Part shown: in pieces, positions 56,924-64,000 of the stretch | Position numbering within the stretch: position 1 is the first letter of the stretch | Layout: each line of letters opens with the position of its first letter | Source: Ideonella dechloratans | GTDB taxonomy: Bacteria; Pseudomonadota; Gammaproteobacteria; Burkholderiales; Burkholderiaceae_C | DNA length: 64,000 nucleotides | NCBI RefSeq assembly: GCF_021049305.1 | Contig: NZ_CP088081.1 | Span: forward strand, 2,480,001 to 2,544,000 | Direction: 5' to 3' | The notes under the pieces: model-generated | Told to the model about the DNA's origin: nothing | Database searches by the model: none | The model's input: only the letters and a program-made list of their open reading frames with translations | Program-made: the position numbers and the translations under genes

Positions 56924-57451
56924 TCAGTCCAGCTTGCCCAGTTCGCGCTTGATGGCCGCCACATCGGCCTCCTTGCGCGCGATGGATGCCTTCAGATCGG
57001 CCGTGCGATCCAGATACTTCTGGTAGTTGCGCTCATCACCCCGACGCTCGGGCTGACCGTTGTTGTATTCCTTCTTGAGGGCATCGAGCTCGCCCTGCGC
57101 CTTGCTCAGTTCGTCCGACAGGATGCGCTTGGCATCGCTGTCACGGGCCTTCTGCTCGTTGCGGTCCACCCTGGCCTCGACGCCTGCGCCACTGGCCGGC
57201 GCGGCAGATGCCGAACGCGGCTTGGGGCCGGAGATGGTGGTGGGCTCCGTCGCCTCCTTGGCCTTGCAGCCCTTCTGGGCGGCCTCCTTGGCGCTCAGCG
57301 TGTTGGTGAACACATTGCCCGGACACACGTAGTAGACAGAGCCTGCCTGGGCCATGGACGGCAAGGGCGCCGACAGGGTCAGCACCAGCGAGCCAGCAGC
57401 CAGCCAACGCATGGCAATGGGACGAAGCGGAGACGGGGCGGAAGACGTCAT
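56924..57451 (-). CDS. DUF4124-type exported protein
   Basis: The 175-residue protein has a signal peptide (MRWLAAGSLVLTLSAPLPSMAQA, cut before GSVYY). A short DUF4124-like region (YYVCPGNVFTNTLSAKEAAQKGC, split here as YYVCPGNVF and TLSAKEAAQKGC) contains two cysteines. A charged coiled-coil tail rich in Lys, Asp and Glu follows (LSDELSKAQGELDALKKEYN). Function unknown. The start at 57451 is chosen because the longer frame begins inside the glnA terminator. It sits between glnA and ntrB, 25 bases before the ntrB start. Confidence 0.8.
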   Translation of the reverse strand: MTSSAPSPLRPIAMRWLAAGSLVLTLSAPLPSMAQAGSVYYVCPGNVFTNTLSAKEAAQKGCKAKEATEPTTISGPKPRSASAAPASGAGVEARVDRNEQKARDSDAKRILSDELSKAQGELDALKKEYNNGQPERRGDERNYQKYLDRTADLKASIARKEADVAAIKRELGKLD

Positions 57452-57468
57452 GAGGGCATTGTCACTCG

Positions 57469-57498
57469 AAAAAAAAAGGGACGGCAAACGCCGCCCCC
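57469..57498 (-). terminator. Intrinsic terminator of glnA
   Basis: On the minus strand GGGGCGGC pairs with GCCGTCCC (one G-U pair) around a four-base loop and is followed by nine T's (57477-57469). It lies 28 bases after the glnA stop. Transcription of the DUF4124-ntrB-ntrC unit must come from read-through or an unseen promoter. Confidence 0.88.
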
Positions 57499-57526
57499 TT
57501 TCCGTTGAGCATGCCTGCCGTGCAGG

Positions 57527-58942
57527 TCACAGAGCGTAGTACATGTCGTACTCGACCGGGTGCGTGGCCATGCGGAAGCGGGTCACCTCTTGCATCTTCA
57601 GCTCGATGTAGGCATCGATGTAGGCATCGGTGAAGACGCCACCCTTGGTCAGGAACGCGCGGTCCTTGTCCAGGTAGTCCAGGGCCTGGTCCAGGCTGTG
57701 GCAGACGGTCGGGATCTTCGCGTCTTCTTCCGGCGGCAGGTGGTACAGGTCCTTGGTGGCGGCTTCGCCCGGGTGGATCTTGTTCTCCACGCCGTCCAGA
57801 CCGGCCATCAGCAGGGCTGCGAAGGCCAGGTACGGGTTGGCCGAGGGATCCGGGAAGCGCGCTTCGATGCGGCGGCCCTTCGGGTTGGCCACGTACGGGA
57901 TGCGGATCGAGGCCGAGCGGTTCTTGGCCGAGTAGGCCAGCTTCACCGGGGCTTCGAAGCCGGGCACCAGGCGCTTGTACGAGTTCGTGCCGGGGTTGGT
58001 GATGGCGTTCAGGGCACGGGCGTGCTTGATGATGCCGCCGATGTAGTACAGCGCGAACTCGCTCAGGCCGGCATAGCCGTCGCCAGCGAACAGGTTCTTG
58101 CCGTCCTTCCACACGGACTGGTGCACGTGCATGCCGGAGCCGTTGTCACCCACGATCGGCTTGGGCATGAAGGTCGCGGTCTTGCCGTAGGCATTGGCGA
58201 CGTTCACGATGATGTACTTCTGCAGTTGCAGCCAGTCCGCACGCTCGACCAGCGAGCTGAACTTGGTGCCGATTTCCATCTGGCCGGCGTTGGCCACTTC
58301 GTGGTGGTGCACTTCGACCGGAATGCCCATCTGCTCGAGCAGCAGGCACATTTCCGAGCGCATGTCCTGGCCGCTGTCGACCGGGGGCACCGGGAAGTAG
58401 CCACCCTTGACGGTGGGACGGTAGCCGGTGTTGCCGTGCTCGTATTCCTTGCCGGTGTTCCAGGCGGCTTCTTCGGATTCGATCTTGAAGAAGCAGCCGG
58501 ACATGTCGTTGCCCCAGCGGATGCTGTCGAACACGAAGAACTCGGGTTCCGGGCCGAAGTAGGCGGTGTCGCCCAGGCCGGAAGCGCGCATGTAGGCTTC
58601 GGCGCGCTTGGCCAGCGAGCGCGGATCGCGCTCGTAGGGCTTGCCATCGGTGGGGTCGATGACGTCGCAGGTCAGGATCAGGGTCGGCTCTTCGAAGAAG
58701 GGATCGATGTTGGCCGTGTTCGGATCCGGCATCAGCAGCATGTCGGAGGCTTCGATGCCCTTCCAACCGGCGATCGAGGAGCCGTCGAAGGCATGGCCCG
58801 ACGTGAACTTGTCTTCGTCAAAGGCGGAAACCGGCACGGACACGTGCTGTTCCTTGCCACGGGTATCGGTGAAGCGGAAGTCAACGAACTTGACTTCGTT
58901 GTCCTTCACCAGCTTCATCACATCGGCGACGGTCTTGGCCAT
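57527..58942 (-). CDS. glnA: Glutamine synthetase type I (GlnA)
   Basis: ATP-dependent synthesis of glutamine from glutamate and ammonia. The 471 residues show [38 protein letters not shown], the ATP-site [19 protein letters not shown] and [11 protein letters not shown]. The adenylylation Tyr is in [12 protein letters not shown] (near residue 400), marking the GSI-beta subtype controlled by GlnE. A strong AGGAG precedes the ATG at 58942. An upstream sigma-54-type promoter and NtrC-like sites suggest nitrogen control; a terminator follows. Confidence 0.98.
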   Translation of the reverse strand: MAKTVADVMKLVKDNEVKFVDFRFTDTRGKEQHVSVPVSAFDEDKFTSGHAFDGSSIAGWKGIEASDMLLMPDPNTANIDPFFEEPTLILTCDVIDPTDGKPYERDPRSLAKRAEAYMRASGLGDTAYFGPEPEFFVFDSIRWGNDMSGCFFKIESEEAAWNTGKEYEHGNTGYRPTVKGGYFPVPPVDSGQDMRSEMCLLLEQMGIPVEVHHHEVANAGQMEIGTKFSSLVERADWLQLQKYIIVNVANAYGKTATFMPKPIVGDNGSGMHVHQSVWKDGKNLFAGDGYAGLSEFALYYIGGIIKHARALNAITNPGTNSYKRLVPGFEAPVKLAYSAKNRSASIRIPYVANPKGRRIEARFPDPSANPYLAFAALLMAGLDGVENKIHPGEAATKDLYHLPPEEDAKIPTVCHSLDQALDYLDKDRAFLTKGGVFTDAYIDAYIELKMQEVTRFRMATHPVEYDMYYAL

Positions 58943-59051
58943 CAAAAAGGCTCCTGGCGGATGAGTTGTCAACAAGTTGCTCGGAGGATGTCGGGCTGGA
59001 AATGGCGCTTGTCTACAACCAGTCCGGGGGCATCACAGCGGGGAAAAATGT

Positions 59052-59067
59052 AGCAGAAACCATGCCC
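59052..59067 (-). promoter_or_regulatory. Candidate sigma-54 promoter of glnA
   Basis: On the minus strand GGGCATGGTTTCTGCT keeps the invariant GG and GC ten bases apart and agrees with TGGCACG-N4-TTGCT at most places. Transcription would start near 59041, leaving a leader of about 100 bases before glnA. A half-site GCCCACAATTGGTGA (59064-59078) overlaps the -24 side. Confidence 0.5.
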
Positions 59068-59179
59068 ACAATTGGTGATCCCACTCATCCCACTCGGTCG
59101 AACAGGCCGTCCAGACTTGCGCCCCTGGGCGGCACATGCACCGAGGCAAGCCACCCGGCGGCGTGCCGGCCGGCGCTCA

Positions 59180-59238
59180 GCCCCGTTTTGGAATGTTTGT
59201 CACCAATTTGGTGCGTTTTGGGTGCACCGTTTTGGAAT
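59180..59238. promoter_or_regulatory. Cluster of NtrC-like enhancer sites upstream of glnA
   Basis: TCACCAATTTGGTGC (59200-59214) matches the NtrC consensus GCAC-N5-TGGTGC except for its first base. It is flanked by two related 15-mers, GCCCCGTTTTGGAAT (59180-59194) and GCACCGTTTTGGAAT (59224-59238), which share an exact 12-base direct repeat. They lie about 140-195 bases before the predicted glnA start of transcription, a normal enhancer distance. The 295-base gap between glnA and the next gene holds these sites and the promoter. Confidence 0.55.
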
Positions 59239-60026
59239 CATCCCGCGAGCTGGATGCGCAGACCCGCGCGCGCCGCCAAAGCCTGCTGCAGATGCTCGAA
59301 CGCCGCCGCCGCCGCTTGGGGCGGGCCCTTGACGCCCAACTCGATGTGCAGCCCCCGTTCGGGGTGATCCACGCTGGGCAGGCTGAAGACCCGGACGCCA
59401 TCGAACCGGGCCTCGATCTCCTCCATCAGCGGCGTGAGGGAGGCTTCATTGGCCCCGAACACATAGAGGGCCAGTTCGGCGTGCTCGGGCGAGCGCAGAT
59501 CGGCGTAGCGCTGATCCAGCACCCACGCGATCATCGGATGGGCCATGACCGGAAAGCCCGGCACGAAGTGCACATGCCCCACGGAAAACCCGGGGATCTT
59601 GTTGTAGGGGTTGGGGATCAGCGACGCGCCCAGCGGAAAGACCCCCATGTTCAGGCGATGCACGTTGTCGGCCCGGTCCGGCTCGTAGGGCACACCCTGT
59701 TCGATGGCCACGTCACGCATGCGCTCCAGGATCAGGGCCTTGGCCTCGGGGTGCAGTTGCAGCGGCTGTCCGCAGGCCAGGGCCGCGCACTGGCGGGTGT
59801 GGTCGTCCGGCGTGGCACCGATGCCGCCACAGGAGAACACGATGTCACCACTGGCGAACGCCTCCCGCAGGGCCACGGTGATGCGCTCCCGGTCGTCACC
59901 GATGTAGCGCACCCAGGCCAGCGCATGGCCGCGCGCGGCCAGCAGTTCGATGACCTTGGCCATGTGCTTGTCCTGGCGGCGGCCGGAGAGGATCTCGTCG
60001 CCGATGATGATGAGACCGAAGTTCAT
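59238..60026 (-). CDS. CinA-like molybdopterin-binding-fold protein
   Basis: The 262-residue protein is a MoaB/MogA-type domain as in the N-terminal half of CinA. Key segments are FGLIIIGDEILSGRRQDKH, VRYIGDDRERITVALREA, FSCGGIGATPDDHTRQ and IPNPYNKIPGFSVGHV. The C-terminal deamidase domain of full CinA is missing. Relatives are annotated as competence/damage-inducible protein A or molybdopterin-binding protein; a real role in cofactor synthesis is not shown. The stop overlaps the outer NtrC-like site of the glnA region. The EI24 gene lies upstream by 39 bases. Confidence 0.83.
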   Translation of the reverse strand: MNFGLIIIGDEILSGRRQDKHMAKVIELLAARGHALAWVRYIGDDRERITVALREAFASGDIVFSCGGIGATPDDHTRQCAALACGQPLQLHPEAKALILERMRDVAIEQGVPYEPDRADNVHRLNMGVFPLGASLIPNPYNKIPGFSVGHVHFVPGFPVMAHPMIAWVLDQRYADLRSPEHAELALYVFGANEASLTPLMEEIEARFDGVRVFSLPSVDHPERGLHIELGVKGPPQAAAAAFEHLQQALAARAGLRIQLAG

Positions 60027-60065
60027 GGAGACGGTGTGGATGAGGTGGAACAGAGGAACGCCGCT

Positions 60066-60923
60066 TCAGCCCTGGGCAGACCCTGGCTCGGGCGGCAGGG
60101 CGACGGACGCGACAGCGACCGCCTCACCCGCGCGCGCCCGCGCCCGCTGCAACGCAGCCAGCAGGTAATGGACGAACCACAGGCAGGAGAACGCGAACAC
60201 CAGCGTGTAGAGCCAGATGGAGACGGCAATCAGCAGCGGTGCCAGGATCAGCGTCATGGCGCTGATGGCCCAGATCAGCGAGGGCGCGGCCCCCAGAAAG
60301 CCTGAAATCAGCCCGATCAGCAGCAGGGGCCAGCGGTGCTCCCGCTGCAGGTCGAGACGCTCCTCCCGACTGGCGTGCTCGGCCAGCGCGTCATAGGTCA
60401 TGACCTGGGCCGTGAGCCAGCCCCAGATCACCGGCGGAATCACCAGCGCCAGCGGCGGCACGAGCCACAGCGGCACCGTGAGGACGAGCGCCACCATGGC
60501 CACCAGGGTGAAGAGCCCGGAGCGCCAGGCGCTTTCCCACAGACGCCCCTCCCGCTTGCGCTCCAGCCCCGGAAAGCGGCGTTCGGCCACCAGGCTCACC
60601 AGGACCGGCATCATCAGCAGCGCCACCAGCAGCAGGGACATCACCACCGCCACCGGCACGGCCAGGGCCACGATGATCATCGGCGCCATCACGGCCCGGA
60701 AACTGGCCCCCATGTAGGTGTCAAGCCACTGCAGGGCCGCGTCGATCAGCGACCAGCTCTCGAGCTGGCTGCGCACGGCGGCCACCGCCGGTTCCCAGAA
60801 GAAGTAGCCCAGCACCAGGAACAGGCCGCCGGCGATCAGCAGCGGCAGCAGGGTCAGCGCCAGCACCCGCGGGCGCATCAGGTAGGCCGCAGCCCGCCAG
60901 AAGGAGTCCAGAAGCAGCTTCAT
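60066..60923 (-). CDS. EI24 domain membrane protein (CysZ-like)
   Basis: The 285-residue protein has at least five hydrophobic stretches, for example ALTLLPLLIAGGLFLVLGYF, MIIVALAVPVAVVMSLLLVA and VALVLTVPLWLVPPLALVIP. The EI24/CysZ segment PVIWGWLTAQVMTYDALAEH is present, followed by REERLDLQREHRW. E. coli CysZ carries sulfate, but this distant relative cannot be assigned a substrate; cysE is far away at the other end of the window. It lies between the AIM24 and CinA-like genes on the same strand. Confidence 0.82.
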   Translation of the reverse strand: MKLLLDSFWRAAAYLMRPRVLALTLLPLLIAGGLFLVLGYFFWEPAVAAVRSQLESWSLIDAALQWLDTYMGASFRAVMAPMIIVALAVPVAVVMSLLLVALLMMPVLVSLVAERRFPGLERKREGRLWESAWRSGLFTLVAMVALVLTVPLWLVPPLALVIPPVIWGWLTAQVMTYDALAEHASREERLDLQREHRWPLLLIGLISGFLGAAPSLIWAISAMTLILAPLLIAVSIWLYTLVFAFSCLWFVHYLLAALQRARARAGEAVAVASVALPPEPGSAQG

Positions 60924-60971
60924 GTCATCCGGCGGGCCGCAGGCTCCGCTCCAGGCACCGGGTCGCAGGGG

Positions 60972-61784
60972 TCATTCGTCGTCGCCGCCCAGCACGGAAC
61001 CGAGCAGGCCACCCGCACCGAAGCCGCCCAGCAAGGAGCCCTCTTCACGCGAGCCACCGTTCTGCGGGGCCGCGGCGAACACACGGCTGGCCAGGCGGGA
61101 GAAGGGCAGGCTCTGCAGCCAGACCGTGCCGGGGCCGGTGAGCTTGGCGAAGAACAGGCCCTCGCCGCCGAACAGCGCGGTCTTGACCTTGCCCACGTAC
61201 TGGATCTCGAAGTTCACATCGGGCGTGAAGGCCACCACGCAGCCCGTGTCCACCAGCAGGGTCTGCCCGGGCTGCAGTTCCCGGCGCACGACGGTGCCCC
61301 CGGCATGCACGAAGGCCAGGCCGTCGCCCTCGAGCTTCTGCATGATGAAGCCTTCACCGCCGAAGAAGCCGACCGACAGCTTCTGTTGGAAATAGATGCC
61401 CAGCGACACGCCGCGCGCCGCGCACAGGAAGGCATCCTTCTGGCAAACCAGCATGCCGCCGAGCTGGCGCAAGTCCATGGGCAGGATCTTGCCCGGGTAC
61501 GGTGCGGCAAAGGCCACCCGCTGCTTGCCGCTGGCCTGGTTGGTGTAGACGGTGGTGAACAGCGATTCGCCGGTGATCAGGCGCTTGCCGGCGCCCAGCA
61601 GCTTGCCGAACAGGCCGCCGGTGGACTTGGAACCATCCCCGAACACGGTGTCCATGCCAATGCCGGCGTCCATGAACATCATGCTGCCTGCTTCGCCCAC
61701 GGCCGCTTCGCCCGGATCCAGTTCGACTTCGACGAACTGCATCTCCGAACCCTTGATTTCATAGTCCACCACATCCATGGCCAT
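60972..61784 (-). CDS. TIGR00266/AIM24 family protein
   Basis: The 270-residue protein has the beta-rich AIM24 (TRAP-like) fold. Recognisable parts are [25 protein letters not shown]-like [17 protein letters not shown], the repeated phenylalanine/glycine element [15 protein letters not shown] and [16 protein letters not shown], and a Gly-rich tail. The family's molecular function is unknown. No signal peptide or span. AAGGGGA precedes the ATG. It is first of three same-strand genes with EI24 and the CinA-like gene; the 117-base gap to the divergent anchored-protein gene shows no other element. Confidence 0.88.
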   Translation of the reverse strand: MAMDVVDYEIKGSEMQFVEVELDPGEAAVGEAGSMMFMDAGIGMDTVFGDGSKSTGGLFGKLLGAGKRLITGESLFTTVYTNQASGKQRVAFAAPYPGKILPMDLRQLGGMLVCQKDAFLCAARGVSLGIYFQQKLSVGFFGGEGFIMQKLEGDGLAFVHAGGTVVRRELQPGQTLLVDTGCVVAFTPDVNFEIQYVGKVKTALFGGEGLFFAKLTGPGTVWLQSLPFSRLASRVFAAAPQNGGSREEGSLLGGFGAGGLLGSVLGGDDE

Positions 61785-61901
61785 CGTGATCCCCTTCGGA
61801 TTGAGTCAGAAGGGGCAGATGGTACCCAAGGCGCATGACCCCGCACCGCCCATGCGAACTCGGGATGGCGTTTTGCGCAGCGAACGGCAGACTGCGCCGG
61901 C

Positions 61902-62654
61902 ATGAACAGCGCACCATCCCGTGGGTCGGACTCGTCGCACCGCAGCAAGGCCATCGCGGTGCTGGTCGTCTGCGCCCTGGCCGGGGCGGTGCTGTGGGCA
62001 TGGCCCTCGGCGGAAGACCGGTCGCCCCCTTCCCCCGCTGCGCTGGCCGCCACCGCACCGCGCCAGCCCGCGCGGCAATTGTCCCTCTCGACAGCCCCGT
62101 CCGCCCAGCCCCCGGCTCCGTCAGCCGCCGCCCTGTCAGCCTCGTCGGTGCCAGAGGAGCTCACGCCACAGGAATGGGCGCAGCTGCGCCAGGCTCTGGC
62201 TGACACCCCCGACGCGGCCTCGGAGCTTCAGCGCATCGCGCGCTGGCTCGGCTTCCAGCGACGGGGGCAGCGCTTCCAGGACGCGCTGCACCGCCAGGAC
62301 CACGGGCCCGGAACCCAGGCACTGGCCCGTCAGATCGACGGCGAGATCGACCCCCACCTGGCCCAAGGCGAGCTGAGCGGCCCCGAGGCGCTCGCCCTCA
62401 AATCCGCCGTGCTCGCCGAACTGGAGCCCGATGCCCAAGCCCGCGAGCAAACCCTGGTGCGCTGGCGCCAAACCCAGGTGGACAAGGCCGCCCCGGCGGC
62501 CGATCCACGAGACGCAGCCTACCTGGCCGCCCAGGCCCAGGTCCTGAGCCAGTGGCGTGCCCAGGCGGGCCATCCCCCGGACAACGCCGCGCTCCAGTCC
62601 CGGCTGACCCAGGTGCGCACGCGCGTGTACGCCGCCTCGGCTCCGGCGCCCTGA
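61902..62654 (+). CDS. Membrane-anchored helical protein paired with a secreted hydrolase (function unknown)
   Basis: The 250 residues comprise a short cytoplasmic start, one membrane anchor (AIAVLVVCALAGAVLWAWPS, about 17-36) and an Ala/Pro/Ser-rich linker to about 80. A charged, helical Ala/Gln/Arg-rich domain follows (ELQRIARWLGFQRRGQRFQD). The layout resembles steric chaperones of secreted lipases (LifO-type), but the RxxFDY motif of that family is not seen, so this is only an analogy. The next gene, 42 bases on with a strong ribosome site, codes for an exported esterase-like enzyme, which would be the natural partner. Confidence 0.7.
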   Translation: MNSAPSRGSDSSHRSKAIAVLVVCALAGAVLWAWPSAEDRSPPSPAALAATAPRQPARQLSLSTAPSAQPPAPSAAALSASSVPEELTPQEWAQLRQALADTPDAASELQRIARWLGFQRRGQRFQDALHRQDHGPGTQALARQIDGEIDPHLAQGELSGPEALALKSAVLAELEPDAQAREQTLVRWRQTQVDKAAPAADPRDAAYLAAQAQVLSQWRAQAGHPPDNAALQSRLTQVRTRVYAASAPAP

Positions 62655-62696
62655 CCCGTCTTCGCCCCCACAACACACACGAGAGGAGACCCCACC

Positions 62697-63974
62697 ATGC
62701 ACACGCTCTTCCTGCGGATGACCGGCACGCCCAGCGCACTGCGGCGCTGGCTGCTGTGTGGCGCCATGCTGCTCAGCCCCTGGGCCCAGGCGGGCTACTT
62801 CACCTGGGACATGGTGGAACTGCCGGCCTCCTCCGGCGCCTCCTGCGGCAACGGCACGCCCTACCGCTTCTTCGTCAACCGCACCCCGCTGAACCACGAC
62901 GTGGCCATCACATTCGAAGGTGGTGGCGCCTGCTGGGATCAGAACGCCTGCGAAGGCAAGGGCGAGTACGCCGCCAGCAATCCGGACGGCATCCCGCCGG
63001 ATTACATGAAGTCGCTGAAGTACATGGCGGCCCGGGGCCTCGTGACCCCGTTCTCCTCTCGCCTGGACCCGCTGCAGAAGGTCCGCACCCAGGACTGGAG
63101 TCTGGTCTACCTGCCCTACTGCACGGGGGATGTGCATGCCGGCCAGGCCCTGGTTGTCTATGCCGATGCCGACCCCGCACACCCGCGCGTCCAGCACCAC
63201 CAGGGTCAGGTGAACATCCGCGCCGCCATGGCCTGGCTGCGCAGCCATTGGGGCCGGCCTGACAATTTGCTCGTGGGCGGTTTTTCCGCCGGCGGCGTCG
63301 GCTCCACGGTCAACTACCAGACGGTGCGGCAGGTGCTGGCCCCGTCAGGACAGAGCAGCCTGCTGGCCGATTCGGGCCCCCTGTTCAGCGCGCCCCGCGG
63401 CAACACCCCGCAGCAGTCGCCCTCCCTGCCGCTGCATGAGCGCATCCGTCAGGCCTGGGGGCTGGACGGTCCCCAGGGCTTGGTGACACAGCTGGCCCGC
63501 AAGATCCCCGGTCTGGACACCAACAACCTCGGATCGCTCAACGCCGCACTGGCCCGAAAGTACCCGCAGGACCGTTTCGGCTACCTCGTCTTCCAGACCG
63601 ACGGCACCTTCTCCGGCTTCAGCTACACCGATTTCTTCCCGGACATCGCCAACGAGCCCGACCCGGACGTGCGCGCCCAGAAGCTCAACGCGCTGTGGCG
63701 CACCGACCTGGCCAACTGGCTCCCGCTGCTGGATGCGGCTCCCAACATCGACTATCACGTCCCCTTCTACCGCGACTTCAACGACAGCCACTGCCTGACC
63801 ATCGTGGACTTCTCGGGCACGGGCATCCAGGAACAGGGCCTGACCGACATCAGCCCCTTCGTCGACAACCTGCTGGACCGCGGACCGACGATGCGCAACG
63901 TCGAAGCCGACCAAGTCAGCGACCTGACCCAGTGGCTCAGCCCCATCCTGCGGCTGCTGAACCGCATCCTCTGA
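62697..63974 (+). CDS. Secreted pectin acetylesterase/Notum-family hydrolase
   Basis: The 425-residue protein has a signal peptide (cleavage near WAQA-GYF, residue 33). The family motifs are VAITFEGGGACWDQNACEGK near residue 65 and the nucleophile elbow VGGFSAGGVGSTVNYQ near 198-205. ADSGPLF and NDSHCLTIVDF, with candidate acid and His, complete it. This is the pectin-acetylesterase (PAE/Notum) family of alpha/beta hydrolases that remove acyl groups. The natural substrate in bacteria is not deducible. AGGAGA lies seven bases before the ATG. The stop is 26 bases from the window end. Confidence 0.82.
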   Translation: MHTLFLRMTGTPSALRRWLLCGAMLLSPWAQAGYFTWDMVELPASSGASCGNGTPYRFFVNRTPLNHDVAITFEGGGACWDQNACEGKGEYAASNPDGIPPDYMKSLKYMAARGLVTPFSSRLDPLQKVRTQDWSLVYLPYCTGDVHAGQALVVYADADPAHPRVQHHQGQVNIRAAMAWLRSHWGRPDNLLVGGFSAGGVGSTVNYQTVRQVLAPSGQSSLLADSGPLFSAPRGNTPQQSPSLPLHERIRQAWGLDGPQGLVTQLARKIPGLDTNNLGSLNAALARKYPQDRFGYLVFQTDGTFSGFSYTDFFPDIANEPDPDVRAQKLNALWRTDLANWLPLLDAAPNIDYHVPFYRDFNDSHCLTIVDFSGTGIQEQGLTDISPFVDNLLDRGPTMRNVEADQVSDLTQWLSPILRLLNRIL

Positions 63975-64000
63975 GCCTCACCCTTGATCTGACCGGCATC

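Noticed and set aside
57598..57630. Tandem repeat in the glnA 3' region (ATGTAGGCATCG units)
   Set aside because: It encodes the normal DAYIDAY segment of glutamine synthetase, not a separate repeat element.

Overview
The window is a gene-dense, very GC-rich chromosomal segment with no insertion sequences, prophage or CRISPR arrays and no gene-free stretch longer than 300 bases. The gene set suggests a betaproteobacterium of the order Burkholderiales, perhaps the Ideonella/Rubrivivax/Leptothrix side. The clues are the trmJ-suhB pair, pyrG-kdsA-eno-ftsB, tsaE-amiC-mutL...miaA, glnA-DUF4124-ntrB-ntrC and a short Gram-negative porin. The organism assignment is inferred from gene content; no database was searched.

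Layout. 0-3.2 kb: the 3' end of a truncated surface or periplasmic protein, cysE, and the divergent pair trmJ/suhB. 3.2-13.3 kb: a minus-strand selenocysteine/formate dehydrogenase cluster, transcribed in the order fdnG-fdxH-fdnI-(hairpin)-fdhE-selA-selB-tRNA-Sec-fdhD. fdnG is read through an in-frame TGA (12702-12704) that is followed at once by a bacterial SECIS hairpin. The same cluster therefore supplies a selenoprotein, its electron-transfer partners, its maturation factors, and the tRNA, synthase and elongation factor needed to decode it. Only selD is missing. 13.5-23.4 kb: plus-strand housekeeping genes mutS, an Anbu-type proteasome homologue, an alpha/beta hydrolase, pyrG with a structured leader, kdsA, eno, ftsB, and a nicotinamide-riboside pair (pnuC plus a NadR-like kinase). 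23.4-31 kb: hslO, a DUF455 ferritin-like protein, an amino-acid ABC binding protein and permease without an ATPase, marC, a porin, xerD and an AEC carrier.

31-41.3 kb: queG divergent from tsaE, then amiC, mutL, an RNA pseudouridine synthase and miaA. This resembles the known yjeE-amiB-mutL-miaA cluster, but pabBC and dedA are inserted on the opposite strand. An oxygen-binding di-iron type metallo-beta-lactamase-fold protein follows. 41.4-47.3 kb: a degenerate GGDEF protein that keeps its c-di-GMP inhibitory site, then a complete tripartite drug-efflux operon (marR, outer-membrane factor, emrA, emrB). 47.4-54.2 kb: an OmpA-type lipoprotein, thyA-folA, a DUF4337 protein, a large GGDEF/EAL sensor and xth.

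54.2-60 kb: the nitrogen-regulation block glnA, a DUF4124 gene, ntrB and ntrC. Upstream of glnA are a candidate sigma-54 promoter and several NtrC-like sites, so the NtrBC pair encoded here probably controls glnA. 59.2-64 kb: a CinA-like molybdopterin-binding-fold protein, an EI24 membrane protein, an AIM24/TIGR00266 protein, and a two-gene unit of a membrane-anchored helical protein and a secreted pectin-acetylesterase/Notum-family hydrolase.
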